Positions 1 through 9,313 of a DNA stretch of 64,000 nucleotides are shown here, in pieces. How positions within the stretch are numbered: the first letter of the stretch is position 1; every line of letters begins with the position of its first letter. The DNA is from Streptomyces cinnabarinus (lineage in GTDB: Bacteria; Actinomycetota; Actinomycetes; Streptomycetales; Streptomycetaceae). The stretch covers positions 4,464,001 to 4,528,000 of the forward strand of contig NZ_CP114413.1 in NCBI RefSeq assembly GCF_027270315.1. The letters run 5' to 3'. Position numbers and translations under genes: made by a program. The notes below the pieces were generated by a model. The model ran no database searches and was not told where the DNA came from. It saw only the letters and a program-made list of their open reading frames with translations.

Positions 1-3000
1 CCCCGCTCGCCGACACCCTGCGCTCCGGGCGCAAGCACCGGGTGCGCGGGCAGGTGCTGTTCGCCAAGAGCGGCGAGCAGGTGCCGGTCGACCTGACCAC
101 CGCGCCGGTGCGCGACGGCGACCAGCTCGTCGGCGCCGTGATGACCTTCACCGACCGGCGGCCCTACGACTCCCTCGTCGAGGAGAAGGCCTCCTCCGAC
201 AAGCGGCACGAGGACGATCTGGAGCGGCTCTCCGAGGAGCACGCCTCCGAGCTGACCGCGCTGCGCCAGAAGCATGTGGGCGAGGTCGAGGAGCTCCAGG
301 AGCGGCACGCGGAGGAACTCGCCGCGAACGAGGAGCGGTACGCCGCGCTCGGCGAGCGGGAGAAGGACCGGTTCGAGGCCCTCGCCGGGCGCCATGAGCA
401 GCTCCTCACCCTGCTCGGGACGTCCCTGCGCGGGCCCCTGGACGAACTGCGCCGTGAGCTCGCCGCGCTGGCCGCGGACGACGCCGGCCAGCTGTGGCCC
501 GAGGCCAACCAGGTGCTGCACCACCTCTCGGCCGGCTACTCCCGGATCACCACCCTCATCGACAACGTCCTCGGCTACCAGCGGCTGGACACGGGCGGCG
601 AGCAGATCACCCGGACCAAGGTGATGCTGGACGCGGTCGTCGCGGCCGGTGTCGACGGGGCCGTCGAGCTGATCGGCCCCGGCCGGGTGCAGTTCGCCGT
701 GCACGCGCCGCCCATCGAGGCCGAGGTCGACACCCGGCTGCTGGCGACCGCGCTGGCGCATCTGGTCGCCGATGTCGCGGGCGTCGACGCCACCGGCAAC
801 ACGCCCGTCTCGGCGGGCGGCTACCTGGACAACACGGTCGTCGTGGCGGCGGCGCAGCGCGGCGAGGTCGTGCGCATCGAGGTGCGCGGGCCGTACGCCG
901 GGGGAGACCCGGTGCACGAGCCGATCGTGCGCGGGATCGTGCGCGCCCACGGCGGTGTGCTCCAGACGCACGAGGTGCCGGGGATGAGCGGCAGCGCGTT
1001 CGTGCTGGAGGTGCCGATCGGCGGTGGCGCCGGGACGGTTCCGGCCGCCGAGATCGCCGTGCTCGCGGACGAGGCACCGGCCGCCGAACAGCCGGCCACC
1101 GGTGGCGGCGGGCGGCGGCGGGCCCGGCGGTCCTCCGTGGACGCCTTCCTGGAGAGCGAGGTCGCCGGGCAGTCCGGCGACGGCGAGAGCGAGTCCGCGC
1201 CCACCGGGCGGCGCAGGCGGCGCGCGGCGGAGACCGCGGAGACCAAGGAGACCGCCGCACCGGTTCCGGCCCAGGCCCAGGCTCCGTCCTCGGCTCCGGC
1301 CTCGGCTCCGGCCGAGCTGCCGAGCGGGACCGGGCGGCGGCGCGGGCGTCCGGCGGAGGTCGCCGGCGCGGAGGTCGCCGGCGCGGAGGTCGCCGGCGCG
1401 GAGGTCGCCGTGGCGAACCCGGGGGCCGAGATCGCGCTGGCGAACGCCGGTGACGGGGTGGCCGAGGGTGCCGTCGTCATGGCCGCCGAGCATGCCGCGG
1501 GCACCGCGGCCGTGGGGACCGGTCTGGGCGGCACCGTGCCGCCGCAGGGCGTCCCGGGGCCGGGCGGGCGGCGGGCCCGACGGGACTCCGGCGAGCAGCA
1601 CGCGCTGCCTCCGGCGCTGCCCGCGGCCGGGGCGTCCGGGCCGGTTCCGGCTCAGCCGACGCCGGGCACGGGCTCGGGCCAGGACGAGGACGGTCAGCCG
1701 ACCGGGCGGCGGCGCCGCGCGCTGGCGGCCGCCAATGAGCGGGCGGCCGCGCAGGAGGCGGGTCCGCGTACGGTGTTCGCGCTGCCGCCGGCCAAGGCGG
1801 ACCGGGCGGACGTGCAGGCTCCGGTGGCGATGAGCGCGGTGCCCGCACAGGTGCCCGCCCAGCTTCCGGCCCCCGCCGCGGACGGTCCCGTCGCCGACGA
1901 CGGGCGGCACGACGCCGTACCGCACGACCACTCCGAGGACCACACGCCGCCGCAGCCGCATCCGACGAGCGCGCCGACCGGGCGTCGGCGGCGGGCCGTC
2001 GCCGCGCCCGCGCAGGGGCAGCCGGAGCAGGAAGCGGTGGCGGCCCAGCAGGCGCAGGCCCCCGTGGCCGCTCCCCTCCCCGCCGAGGCCGCCGCTCCCC
2101 AGCCATGGCCGGCCGCGGACGGCGACACCCCCGGCGCCGGTACGGCCGTGCCCACGCAGGGCACCCCCGCTCCGGGTACGCCGCTGCCCCCCGAGGCCGC
2201 CGCGCCCCGGGCCGCGCAGCCGTTGCCCGCCGAGGCCGCCGTGCCCGTGGACCCGAACTCCACGCAGGGGCGGGCGATCAGTGTGCGGACGCTCGGCCAG
2301 GGCGTGCCGTTCACCCGGCAGGCGGTGCAGGTGCAGCAGGCGTCGGCGACGCCGCCCCCGCATCAGTCGACCGGCGGCGGCAAGCGCCGCAAGCTGGGCA
2401 CGCGGCCGGACCCGGCGGGCGCCGCGCAGCCGGAGCAGTTGGCGCGGCCCCATCCGCAGGCCGAGCAGCCCCAGCCGCAGCCGTCCCTCGCCGGGCAGCC
2501 CCGGCTGGCGCAGGCCACCGAGGGCACCGGACGGTCGTACGCCATAGGCGCGCCGGACGAGAACGCCGCCGAGGGTCCGGAGCCGCTGGACGGTCCGGGC
2601 GGGGCGGTGGAGGTCTCGGACACCCCGCGCCCGCAGCCGATGGACGACGAGCTGCCGCCGGAGCCGCTGGACAACCCGCGGCGGCTGCTGGTGTGGCCCG
2701 CGCCGGACGTCACCACCCAGCAGGCGCTCAGCGACCGCGGCTATCGGCCGGTCATCGTGCACTCGCGCGAGGAGGTCGACGCGCAGATCGCCGCGTTCCC
2801 GGCGGCGCTGTTCGTGGACCCGCTGACCGGCCCGATCACCCGTACCGCGCTCCAGTCGCTGCGGCAGGCCGCGGTGGCCGCCGAGGTCCCGGTGATGGTG
2901 ACGGCGGGGCTCGGACAGGCCTCGCGGGAGGCGGCCTACGGCGCCGATCCTGCCGTACTGCTGAAGGCGCTGGCGCCCCGGGACAGTGAGCAGCATCCGC

Positions 3001-3374
3001 CGCGGGTGCTGCTGATCGAGGAGCACGCGGAGATCGCGCTGGCGCTGACCGCGACGCTGGAGCGGCGCGGGATGCAGGTGGCGCGGGCCGCGAGCGACAC
3101 CGACGCGGTGACGCTGGCGGGGCAGTTCCGGCCCAACCTGGTGGTGATGGACCTGATGCAGGTGCACCGCCGACAGGCCGGGATCATCGACTGGCTGCGC
3201 GCGAACGGCCAGCTCAACCGGACCCCGTTGGTCGTCTACACGGCCGCCGTCGACCAGGCCGACCTGCCGCGCCTCGCGTCGGGCGAGACGGTCCTGTTCC
3301 TCGCGGAGCGCTCGACGAGCGGCGAGGTGCAGAGCCGGATCGTGGATCTGCTGGCGCGGATCGGCACCAACTAG
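1..3374 (+). CDS. PAS / degenerate histidine kinase / response-regulator protein (5' end outside window)
   Basis: The reading frame is open from the window edge (base 3), so the first in-frame GTG at 42 is not the true start; about 1,123 residues are visible. In order: the end of a PAS domain (about residues 1-55), a long charged coiled coil (about 65-140), a kinase-like dimerisation and ATPase region (about 140-345), a very long Pro/Ala/Gly linker broken by basic islands of the GRRRR type (about 350-900), and a C-terminal receiver domain with the likely acceptor Asp in VVMDLMQV. The place where HisKA carries its phospho-acceptor His reads TSLRGPL and has no His; I see no clear N or G box. 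Kinase activity is therefore doubtful and a scaffold or signalling output role is inferred. A strong hairpin follows the stop. Confidence 0.75.
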   Translation, partial: PLADTLRSGRKHRVRGQVLFAKSGEQVPVDLTTAPVRDGDQLVGAVMTFTDRRPYDSLVEEKASSDKRHEDDLERLSEEHASELTALRQKHVGEVEELQERHAEELAANEERYAALGEREKDRFEALAGRHEQLLTLLGTSLRGPLDELRRELAALAADDAGQLWPEANQVLHHLSAGYSRITTLIDNVLGYQRLDTGGEQITRTKVMLDAVVAAGVDGAVELIGPGRVQFAVHAPPIEAEVDTRLLATALAHLVADVAGVDATGNTPVSAGGYLDNTVVVAAAQRGEVVRIEVRGPYAGGDPVHEPIVRGIVRAHGGVLQTHEVPGMSGSAFVLEVPIGGGAGTVPAAEIAVLADEAPAAEQPATGGGGRRRARRSSVDAFLESEVAGQSGDGESESAPTGRRRRRAAETAETKETAAPVPAQAQAPSSAPASAPAELPSGTGRRRGRPAEVAGAEVAGAEVAGAEVAVANPGAEIALANAGDGVAEGAVVMAAEHAAGTAAVGTGLGGTVPPQGVPGPGGRRARRDSGEQHALPPALPAAGASGPVPAQPTPGTGSGQDEDGQPTGRRRRALAAANERAAAQEAGPRTVFALPPAKADRADVQAPVAMSAVPAQVPAQLPAPAADGPVADDGRHDAVPHDHSEDHTPPQPHPTSAPTGRRRRAVAAPAQGQPEQEAVAAQQAQAPVAAPLPAEAAAPQPWPAADGDTPGAGTAVPTQGTPAPGTPLPPEAAAPRAAQPLPAEAAVPVDPNSTQGRAISVRTLGQGVPFTRQAVQVQQASATPPPHQSTGGGKRRKLGTRPDPAGAAQPEQLARPHPQAEQPQPQPSLAGQPRLAQATEGTGRSYAIGAPDENAAEGPEPLDGPGGAVEVSDTPRPQPMDDELPPEPLDNPRRLLVWPAPDVTTQQALSDRGYRPVIVHSREEVDAQIAAFPAALFVDPLTGPITRTALQSLRQAAVAAEVPVMVTAGLGQASREAAYGADPAVLLKALAPRDSEQHPPRVLLIEEHAEIALALTATLERRGMQVARAASDTDAVTLAGQFRPNLVVMDLMQVHRRQAGIIDWLRANGQLNRTPLVVYTAAVDQADLPRLASGETVLFLAERSTSGEVQSRIVDLLARIGTN
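1356..1415 (+). repeat. 15-bp in-frame tandem repeat, four units
   Basis: Four consecutive copies of gaggtcgccggcgcg (the last diverged) lie in the Pro/Ala linker of the left-end signalling gene. They encode an EVAGA pentapeptide repeat. The unit is a multiple of three, so copy-number change keeps the frame. Confidence 0.9.
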
Positions 3375-3388
3375 CCCGAGCAAGCGGA

Positions 3389-3416
3389 AGAGCCCCCGGC
3401 CGGCGCCGGGGGCTCT
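3389..3416 (+). terminator. Rho-independent-type hairpin after the left-end gene
   Basis: Perfect 12-bp stem (agagcccccggc / gccgggggctct) with a 4-nt loop starts 15 bp after the stop. It lacks a T run, as usual in Streptomyces. The neighbouring gene converges on it. Confidence 0.85.
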
Positions 3417-3422
3417 CCAATT

Positions 3423-3469
3423 GGGTCAGATCCGGGTCAGATCTGGGTCAGATCTGGGTCAGATCTGGG

Positions 3470-3488
<19 letters not shown>
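3423..3488. repeat. 11-bp tandem repeat, six units, over the 3' end of the acyl-CoA ligase gene
   Basis: Six head-to-tail copies of gggtcagatct (first and last copies vary by a few bases) run without a break. The unit length is not a multiple of three. The ligase stop codon (3470-3472) lies inside the array and every complete copy carries the same TGACCC, so each unit supplies another possible stop-containing segment. See findings. Confidence 0.95.
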
Positions 3489-5125
<1,637 letters not shown>

Positions 5126-5169
5126 GGCGGTCCTCCCGGGGCGGCATTGCCTACGCGGTGGTAACGGTT

Positions 5170-5184
5170 GCGCAGATTCTGCGC
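5170..5184. promoter_or_regulatory. Palindrome gcgcagattctgcgc in the acyl-CoA ligase promoter gap
   Basis: Perfect 7-bp arms around one central base. It lies 45 bp upstream of the ligase start and directly beside a second, stronger palindrome. Role as an operator is inferred. Confidence 0.5.
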
Positions 5185-5185
5185 G

Positions 5186-5201
5186 CATACCGCGCGGTAT
5201 G
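5186..5201. promoter_or_regulatory. Perfect 16-bp palindrome cataccgcgcggtatg, probable TetR-type operator
   Basis: CATACCGC-GCGGTATG is fully symmetric and lies 61 bp upstream of the acyl-CoA ligase start, in the gap after the sigma-factor gene. TetR-family regulators of fatty-acid genes commonly bind such A/T-edged, GC-centred palindromes. No TetR gene is in this window, so the regulator would act in trans. Confidence 0.6.
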
Positions 5202-5254
5202 TCACTAGGGGAGGGCGATCGATCAGGTCACGTTGTGCTGAACCGCGGCAGACG

Positions 5255-5845
5255 CTACCGGGCCGGAGCCAGTTCCGGGTCCTCCCGCAGCTTTCCGAGC
5301 GCCCGGGACACCGCCGACTTCACGGTGCCGACGGAGACGCCGAGCACCTCGGCCGTCTGTACCTCGCTGAGGTCCTCGTAGTACCTGAGGACGACCATCG
5401 CCCGCTGTCGGGCCGGCAGCTTCATGATCGCCCGCCACATCGCGTCGTGCAGCGCCTGCTGCTCGGCCGGGTCGGATCCGCTCGGGCAGGGCTCGGGCTC
5501 GGGCAGTTCGTCGGTCGCGAACTCGTCGACCCTGCGCTTGCGCCACTGCGAGGTGCGGGTGTTCACCAGCGCCCGGCGCACATATCCGTCGAGCGCGCGA
5601 TGGTCCTCGATGCGCTCCCAGGCCACATAGGTCTTGGTGAGCGCGGTCTGGAGCAGATCCTCCGCGTCGCACGGGTTCGAGGTCAGCGACCTGGCGGTAC
5701 GCAGCAGCACCGGCTGGCGGGCCCTCACGTACGACGAGAACGACGGGTACGGAAGGGTCTGCGCCCGGGAAGCGTGCGATGCGTGCGGTGCGTGCGCCCT
5801 GGGTGCCGCGGCCTTCGAAGCGCTGGTGCAGACGGGTGTGGTCAT
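5255..5845 (-). CDS. SigE-family RNA polymerase sigma factor (ECF type)
   Basis: About 196 residues with the two domains of ECF sigma factors: region 2 (DAEDLLQTALTKTYVAW) and a C-terminal region 4 helix-turn-helix (SEVQTAEVLGVSVGTVKS). It lacks sigma regions 1.1 and 3. The SigE (TIGR02983-like) group is abundant in Streptomyces and usually has no adjacent classical anti-sigma gene; none is seen here. The start is uncertain: ATG 5845 has GGAG only two bases away, and an upstream GTG at 5878 has no ribosome site, so a leaderless transcript is possible. The N-terminal 30 residues are low-complexity Ala/His. Confidence 0.85.
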   Translation of the reverse strand: MTTPVCTSASKAAAPRAHAPHASHASRAQTLPYPSFSSYVRARQPVLLRTARSLTSNPCDAEDLLQTALTKTYVAWERIEDHRALDGYVRRALVNTRTSQWRKRRVDEFATDELPEPEPCPSGSDPAEQQALHDAMWRAIMKLPARQRAMVVLRYYEDLSEVQTAEVLGVSVGTVKSAVSRALGKLREDPELAPAR

Positions 5846-6015
5846 GGCTCCAACGCTAGGAGCGGGCACCACTGTCACTCATCGGCCGGAGGTCCCGAAG
5901 CCGAGTCCGCCTCAGGTTGTAGGGGTGGGGGTGGCTCCACCTCCTGAGGGTGGACGAGCGGCCGGGGGGTACTGCGGGTTTACCCCTGCGGGTCATACGT
6001 CCGCAGCCCCGCGGG

Positions 6016-7161
6016 TCATCCGTCCGTGGTCAGCACCAGCCCCGACGTCGGCACCCCCGTCCCCGCCGTGACCAGCGCGCTCGCCGCCCCGGGCACCTGG
6101 TTGACCGCGGTCCCGCGGATCTGGCGTACACCCTCGGCGATGCCGTTCATCCCATGGAGGTACGCCTCGCCGAGCTGACCGCCGTGGGTGTTCAGCGGCA
6201 GCCGGTCCGCCGCCACGAACTCCGCCGCCTCGCCCTTCCCGCAGAAGCCGTACTCCTCCAGTTGCATCAGCACGAACGGGGTGAAGTGGTCGTAGAGGAT
6301 GCCCACGTCGATGCCGGCCGGCCCCAGTCCGCTGGTCCGCCACAGCTGCCGGGCCACGACCGCCGACTCGGGCAGGCCGGTGAGGTCGCCGGTGTGGAAG
6401 CCGGTCATCTGCTCCTGACCGCGTCCGGCGCCCTGCGCGGCCGCCGCGATCACCGCGGGCGGGCGGGGCAGATCGCGGGCCCGGTCCAGGGACGTGACGA
6501 CGATCGCCTGGCCGCCGTCCGTCTCCTGGCAGCAGTCCAGCAGCCGCAGCGGTTCGGCGATCCAGCGGGAGGCGGCGTGGTCGGCGAGGGTGATGGGGCG
6601 GCCGTGGAACCAGGCGGCCGGGTTGGTCGCCGCGTGCCGACGGGCCGTGACGGCGACGGGCCCGAAGGCCGCCTCCGGGGTCAGGCCGTAGGTGTGGAGG
6701 TAGCGCTGGGCCGCCATCGCCACCCAGGACGCCGGGGTGAGCAGGCCGAACGGCAGCACCCAGCCGAGCGCGGCGCCCTCCGCCGACGGCTCCCGCTGCT
6801 GCACCCCCGAGCCGAAGCGGCGGCCCGAGCGCTCGTTGAAGGCGCGGTAGCAGACCACGACCTCGGCGATCCCCGCCGCGACGGCGAGCGCGGCCTGCTG
6901 GACGGTCGCGCAGGCGGCGCCGCCGCCGTAGTGGACGCGGGAGAAGAAGGACAGCTCGCCGATCCCGGCCGCCTGGGCGACGGTGATCTCCGGGCTGGTG
7001 TCCATGGTGAAGGTGACCATGCCGTCCACGTCGCCAGGCGTCAGCCCTGCGTCGTCCAGCGCCGCCCGCACCGCCTCCACGGCCAGCCGGAGCTCGCTGC
7101 GCCCGGAGTCCTTGGAGAACTCGGTGGCCCCGATCCCGGCGATCGCCGTACGGCGGTTCAT
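6016..7161 (-). CDS. Thiolase-fold lipid-transfer protein (Ltp2-like aldolase)
   Basis: 381 residues of the thiolase/SCP-x type found as lipid-transfer proteins: N-terminal IAGIGATEFSKDSGRS, GGAACATVQQAALAV in the active-site region, and a C-terminal NTHGGQLGEAYLHGMNG. In Mycobacterium tuberculosis the relative Ltp2 cleaves a steroid side-chain beta-hydroxyacyl-CoA by retro-aldol reaction when bound to the DUF35 domain of ChsH2. Here the gene is last in a three-gene operon with the matching partners; its ATG overlaps the stop of the MaoC gene (ATGA). A retro-aldolase role is inferred from this context; the substrate is unknown. Confidence 0.8.
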   Translation of the reverse strand: MNRRTAIAGIGATEFSKDSGRSELRLAVEAVRAALDDAGLTPGDVDGMVTFTMDTSPEITVAQAAGIGELSFFSRVHYGGGAACATVQQAALAVAAGIAEVVVCYRAFNERSGRRFGSGVQQREPSAEGAALGWVLPFGLLTPASWVAMAAQRYLHTYGLTPEAAFGPVAVTARRHAATNPAAWFHGRPITLADHAASRWIAEPLRLLDCCQETDGGQAIVVTSLDRARDLPRPPAVIAAAAQGAGRGQEQMTGFHTGDLTGLPESAVVARQLWRTSGLGPAGIDVGILYDHFTPFVLMQLEEYGFCGKGEAAEFVAADRLPLNTHGGQLGEAYLHGMNGIAEGVRQIRGTAVNQVPGAASALVTAGTGVPTSGLVLTTDG

Positions 7162-7547
7162 CGCCCGCCTCCCAGGGTGACGGTCGCGGTGCCGGTCACA
7201 TGCGCGCCGAGGCCGTTGCTGCCGACGATCCGCACGGTCACCGCATCGCCGTCGAGCGCCTCGATCCGGCCGGTCAGCACCAGGGTGTCGCCGGGGTAGT
7301 TGGGGGCGCCGAGCCGGATGGAGAGCTTGCGGAGCACGGCCGTGGGCCCGAGACGGTCGGTGAGGTAGCGGCCGACGAGGCCGTTGGTGGTGAGGATGTT
7401 CATGAAGATGTCCGGGGAGCCCTTCTCGCGGGCGAGTTCCGGGTCGTGATGGACGTCCTGGTAGTCGCGCGAGGCGACGGCCCCGGCGACGATCAGGGTG
7501 CGGGTGACCGGGATGGTGAGCGGGGCGAGCTCGTCTCCGGGCCTCAT
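7158..7547 (-). CDS. MaoC-family hydratase (ChsH1-like)
   Basis: 129-residue single-hotdog MaoC domain carrying the hydratase motif in RDYQDVHHDPELAREKGSPD (Asp and His as catalytic pair). It would hydrate an enoyl-CoA, probably as a heteromer with the hotdog domain of the preceding gene. Start chosen at ATG 7547, whose ATGA overlaps the stop of the upstream gene; a further upstream in-frame GTG-type start at 7562 would give five more residues. Middle gene of the ChsH2/ChsH1/Ltp2-like operon. Confidence 0.85.
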   Translation of the reverse strand: MRPGDELAPLTIPVTRTLIVAGAVASRDYQDVHHDPELAREKGSPDIFMNILTTNGLVGRYLTDRLGPTAVLRKLSIRLGAPNYPGDTLVLTGRIEALDGDAVTVRIVGSNGLGAHVTGTATVTLGGGR

Positions 7548-8437
7548 GCCTCCGCCCTCCACACGGGAAGCGTCAACTCATCGTCGTACGCGTGGAACCC
7601 GACCCGCACCGGCAGCCCGATCCGCACCTTGTCGTGCGGCGTCCCGACCACGTTCCCGAGCATCCGCACGCCCTCGGCCAGCTCGATCAGGGCTACGGCG
7701 TAGGGGGGATCGAAGGCCGGGAAGGGCGGGTGGTGCATGACGACGTACGAGTGCACCGTCCCCTCGCCGCTGGCCGGGACGGTGTCCCAGTCCAGGCCGC
7801 CGCAGGCGTTGCAGCCGGGCAGCCAGGGGTGCCGGAGGGCGGCGCAGCCGGTGCAGCGCTGGATGAGGAGTTCATGGCGGCGGACGCCCTCCCAGAAGCC
7901 GGCGTTGTCGCGGTTGACGACGGGGCGGGGGCGCTTGGGCCGCTCCGGTCGGCCCGCGGGGGCGTACTTGAGAATGCGGAAGCGGTGGGTGCCGACGAGG
8001 TCGGGGCCGACCCGGAGGTCGGTGCGGGTGGTGACGAAGTGGCCGGTGCCGAGCTTGGTGGTCTTGCGGCCGGAGACCGACTCGATGACGGTGTCGAAGG
8101 TGATCTCGTCGCCGGGGCGCAGGGGGCGGACGTACTCCTGCTCGCAGTCGGTGGCGACGACGGAGGTGCAGCCCGCCGCGTCGAGGAGACCGAGCAGTTC
8201 GTCGTACGCGGCGGAACGGCCCGTGTGCCCGGACAGGCCGCCCATCGTCCACGCCTGGAGCATGGTGGGCGGGGCGATGGCGTCGGGGCCGGTGTACGCG
8301 GGGCTGGTGTCGCCGAGGGCCTCGCACCAGTGCCGGATCATGGGCAGGTTGACGGGGTCCTTGGCGGTGCCCTCGGTGGCGGCGGCGCGGCCTTCGAAAG
8401 CCTTGAGCTGCTCGGTCAGGTCTTCGTCGCGGTGCAC
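7544..8437 (-). CDS. MaoC-like N-terminal domain fused to DUF35 zinc-ribbon/OB-fold (ChsH2-like)
   Basis: 297 residues. The N-terminal half is a hotdog of the MaoC_dehydrat_N type (about 15-150). The C-terminal half is DUF35: a rubredoxin-like four-Cys zinc ribbon (CTGC near 195 and CNAC near 210) and an OB fold. In the steroid-degrading ChsH2 this same fusion pairs with ChsH1 to hydrate enoyl-CoA and docks Ltp2. First gene of the operon; GTG start with gggaggga close upstream. A 6-bp inverted repeat lies 23 bp upstream, probably its operator. Confidence 0.88.
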   Translation of the reverse strand: MHRDEDLTEQLKAFEGRAAATEGTAKDPVNLPMIRHWCEALGDTSPAYTGPDAIAPPTMLQAWTMGGLSGHTGRSAAYDELLGLLDAAGCTSVVATDCEQEYVRPLRPGDEITFDTVIESVSGRKTTKLGTGHFVTTRTDLRVGPDLVGTHRFRILKYAPAGRPERPKRPRPVVNRDNAGFWEGVRRHELLIQRCTGCAALRHPWLPGCNACGGLDWDTVPASGEGTVHSYVVMHHPPFPAFDPPYAVALIELAEGVRMLGNVVGTPHDKVRIGLPVRVGFHAYDDELTLPVWRAEA

Positions 8438-8459
8438 GACTCCCTCCCCTCTCAGAGTT

Positions 8460-8476
8460 TCTGACTGTCCGTCAGA
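8460..8476. promoter_or_regulatory. Inverted repeat tctgac-N5-gtcaga, probable operator of the ChsH2-like operon
   Basis: Perfect 6-bp arms with a 5-bp spacer located 23-39 bp upstream of the GTG start. Position and symmetry fit a TetR-family acyl-CoA-responsive repressor site. No regulator gene lies next to it. Confidence 0.5.
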
Positions 8477-8513
8477 TGTGATGGAGAGTCAAGACTGCCT
8501 CGGAGTCGGGAAA

Positions 8514-8553
8514 ACGTCTGCGCGGCGATGCCGTGGCACCGCCGCGCAGACGT
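8514..8553 (-). terminator. Hairpin after the small secreted-protein gene
   Basis: A perfect 14-bp stem (acgtctgcgcggcg / cgccgcgcagacgt) with a 12-nt loop sits between the end of the secreted-protein gene (8620) and the next operon. It is well placed to end leftward transcription. Confidence 0.75.
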
Positions 8554-8619
8554 GAACACCCCACAGAGCACACCACACGAGAGACCGATCAGGACCGGTG
8601 CCGGACACCGGCCCTCAGC

Positions 8620-8946
8620 TCACCACCACAGTGGGGTGAAGCTGACGGCCACGTTGTCGTTCCCCTGATTGACGGCTGTGAACGCGGAGCCGTTGACCTG
8701 GGCGGTATTGCTCTGGTTCGAGGCGCCGGAGCCGATCGCCTGCTGCTGGGTCGTGGACGAGTTGCCGAAGTTGTCGCCGCCCACGCCGCTGCCGATGATG
8801 CCCTGCCAGGCATTCGTGACGGCCGCGCTCGATCCGTCGTCCGCGATGGCGCCGTTGTCCGCCGCCGCGACACCGCTGAAGAGAGCGGCGGCGAGCGGAA
8901 GAGCGGAGACGGCGGCGATGACTCGGGCGGTACGGATGCTTGCCAT
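8620..8946 (-). CDS. Small secreted Gln/Asn/Gly-rich protein
   Basis: 108 residues with a clear Sec signal peptide (Arg-containing N-region, hydrophobic core, cleavage after GVAAA near residue 28). The mature part of about 80 residues is rich in Gly, Ser, Asn and Gln and contains segments such as QQQAIGSGASNQSNTAQ and AVNQGNDNVAV that resemble curlin-type Q-x-G-x-x-N strands; it ends in PLWW. There are no Cys residues. Start ATG 8946 has ggagg seven bases upstream. It is not a recognisable chaplin or rodlin. A surface or fibre-forming role is only an inference. Divergent from the prim-pol gene. Confidence 0.75.
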   Translation of the reverse strand: MASIRTARVIAAVSALPLAAALFSGVAAADNGAIADDGSSAAVTNAWQGIIGSGVGGDNFGNSSTTQQQAIGSGASNQSNTAQVNGSAFTAVNQGNDNVAVSFTPLWW

Positions 8947-9313
8947 GTTGTTCCTCCAGAACGTGAAGTACGTGAAGCCCGTGAAGCACGGCTCCCCAAG
9001 CCCATGAACTACGGCTTCCACCAGGGCAGTTGGCCGACCGCCCCGGCGCTGTGCACGACGTCGCGAATCCAGAGTTGCCCACCGAATCCCCGGCGAACCA
9101 CCCCGGAAGCCGCGATTCGTCCTCAAGCGTGAGGACAAGTCGATAAACCCCTTTGCTTGACCGGAACGCCCAGGTCGGGGCGGCAGGGACAGCGCGGCCC
9201 AAGCGCCGCAAGAGGGGAAGCGTTCCGGTGAATTTCCGGCCAACCCGTCGCCGCCGGGCGAGTCGCACCGGCCCCCTCTTCCCTTTCTCGAACGTACGTA
9301 CGAACATGGAGGC
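8947..9313. other. Divergent intergenic region with a long-range inverted repeat
   Basis: No coding sequence is convincing here. Next to the secreted-protein start, three 9-base repeats cgtgaagNN occur at about 8961-8990. A 9-bp inverted repeat, ccggaacgc (9161-9169) and gcgttccgg (9220-9228), brackets a GC-rich stretch. The palindrome cgtacgtacg lies just before the prim-pol gene. Promoters for both flanking genes must be in this gap. Confidence 0.5.
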
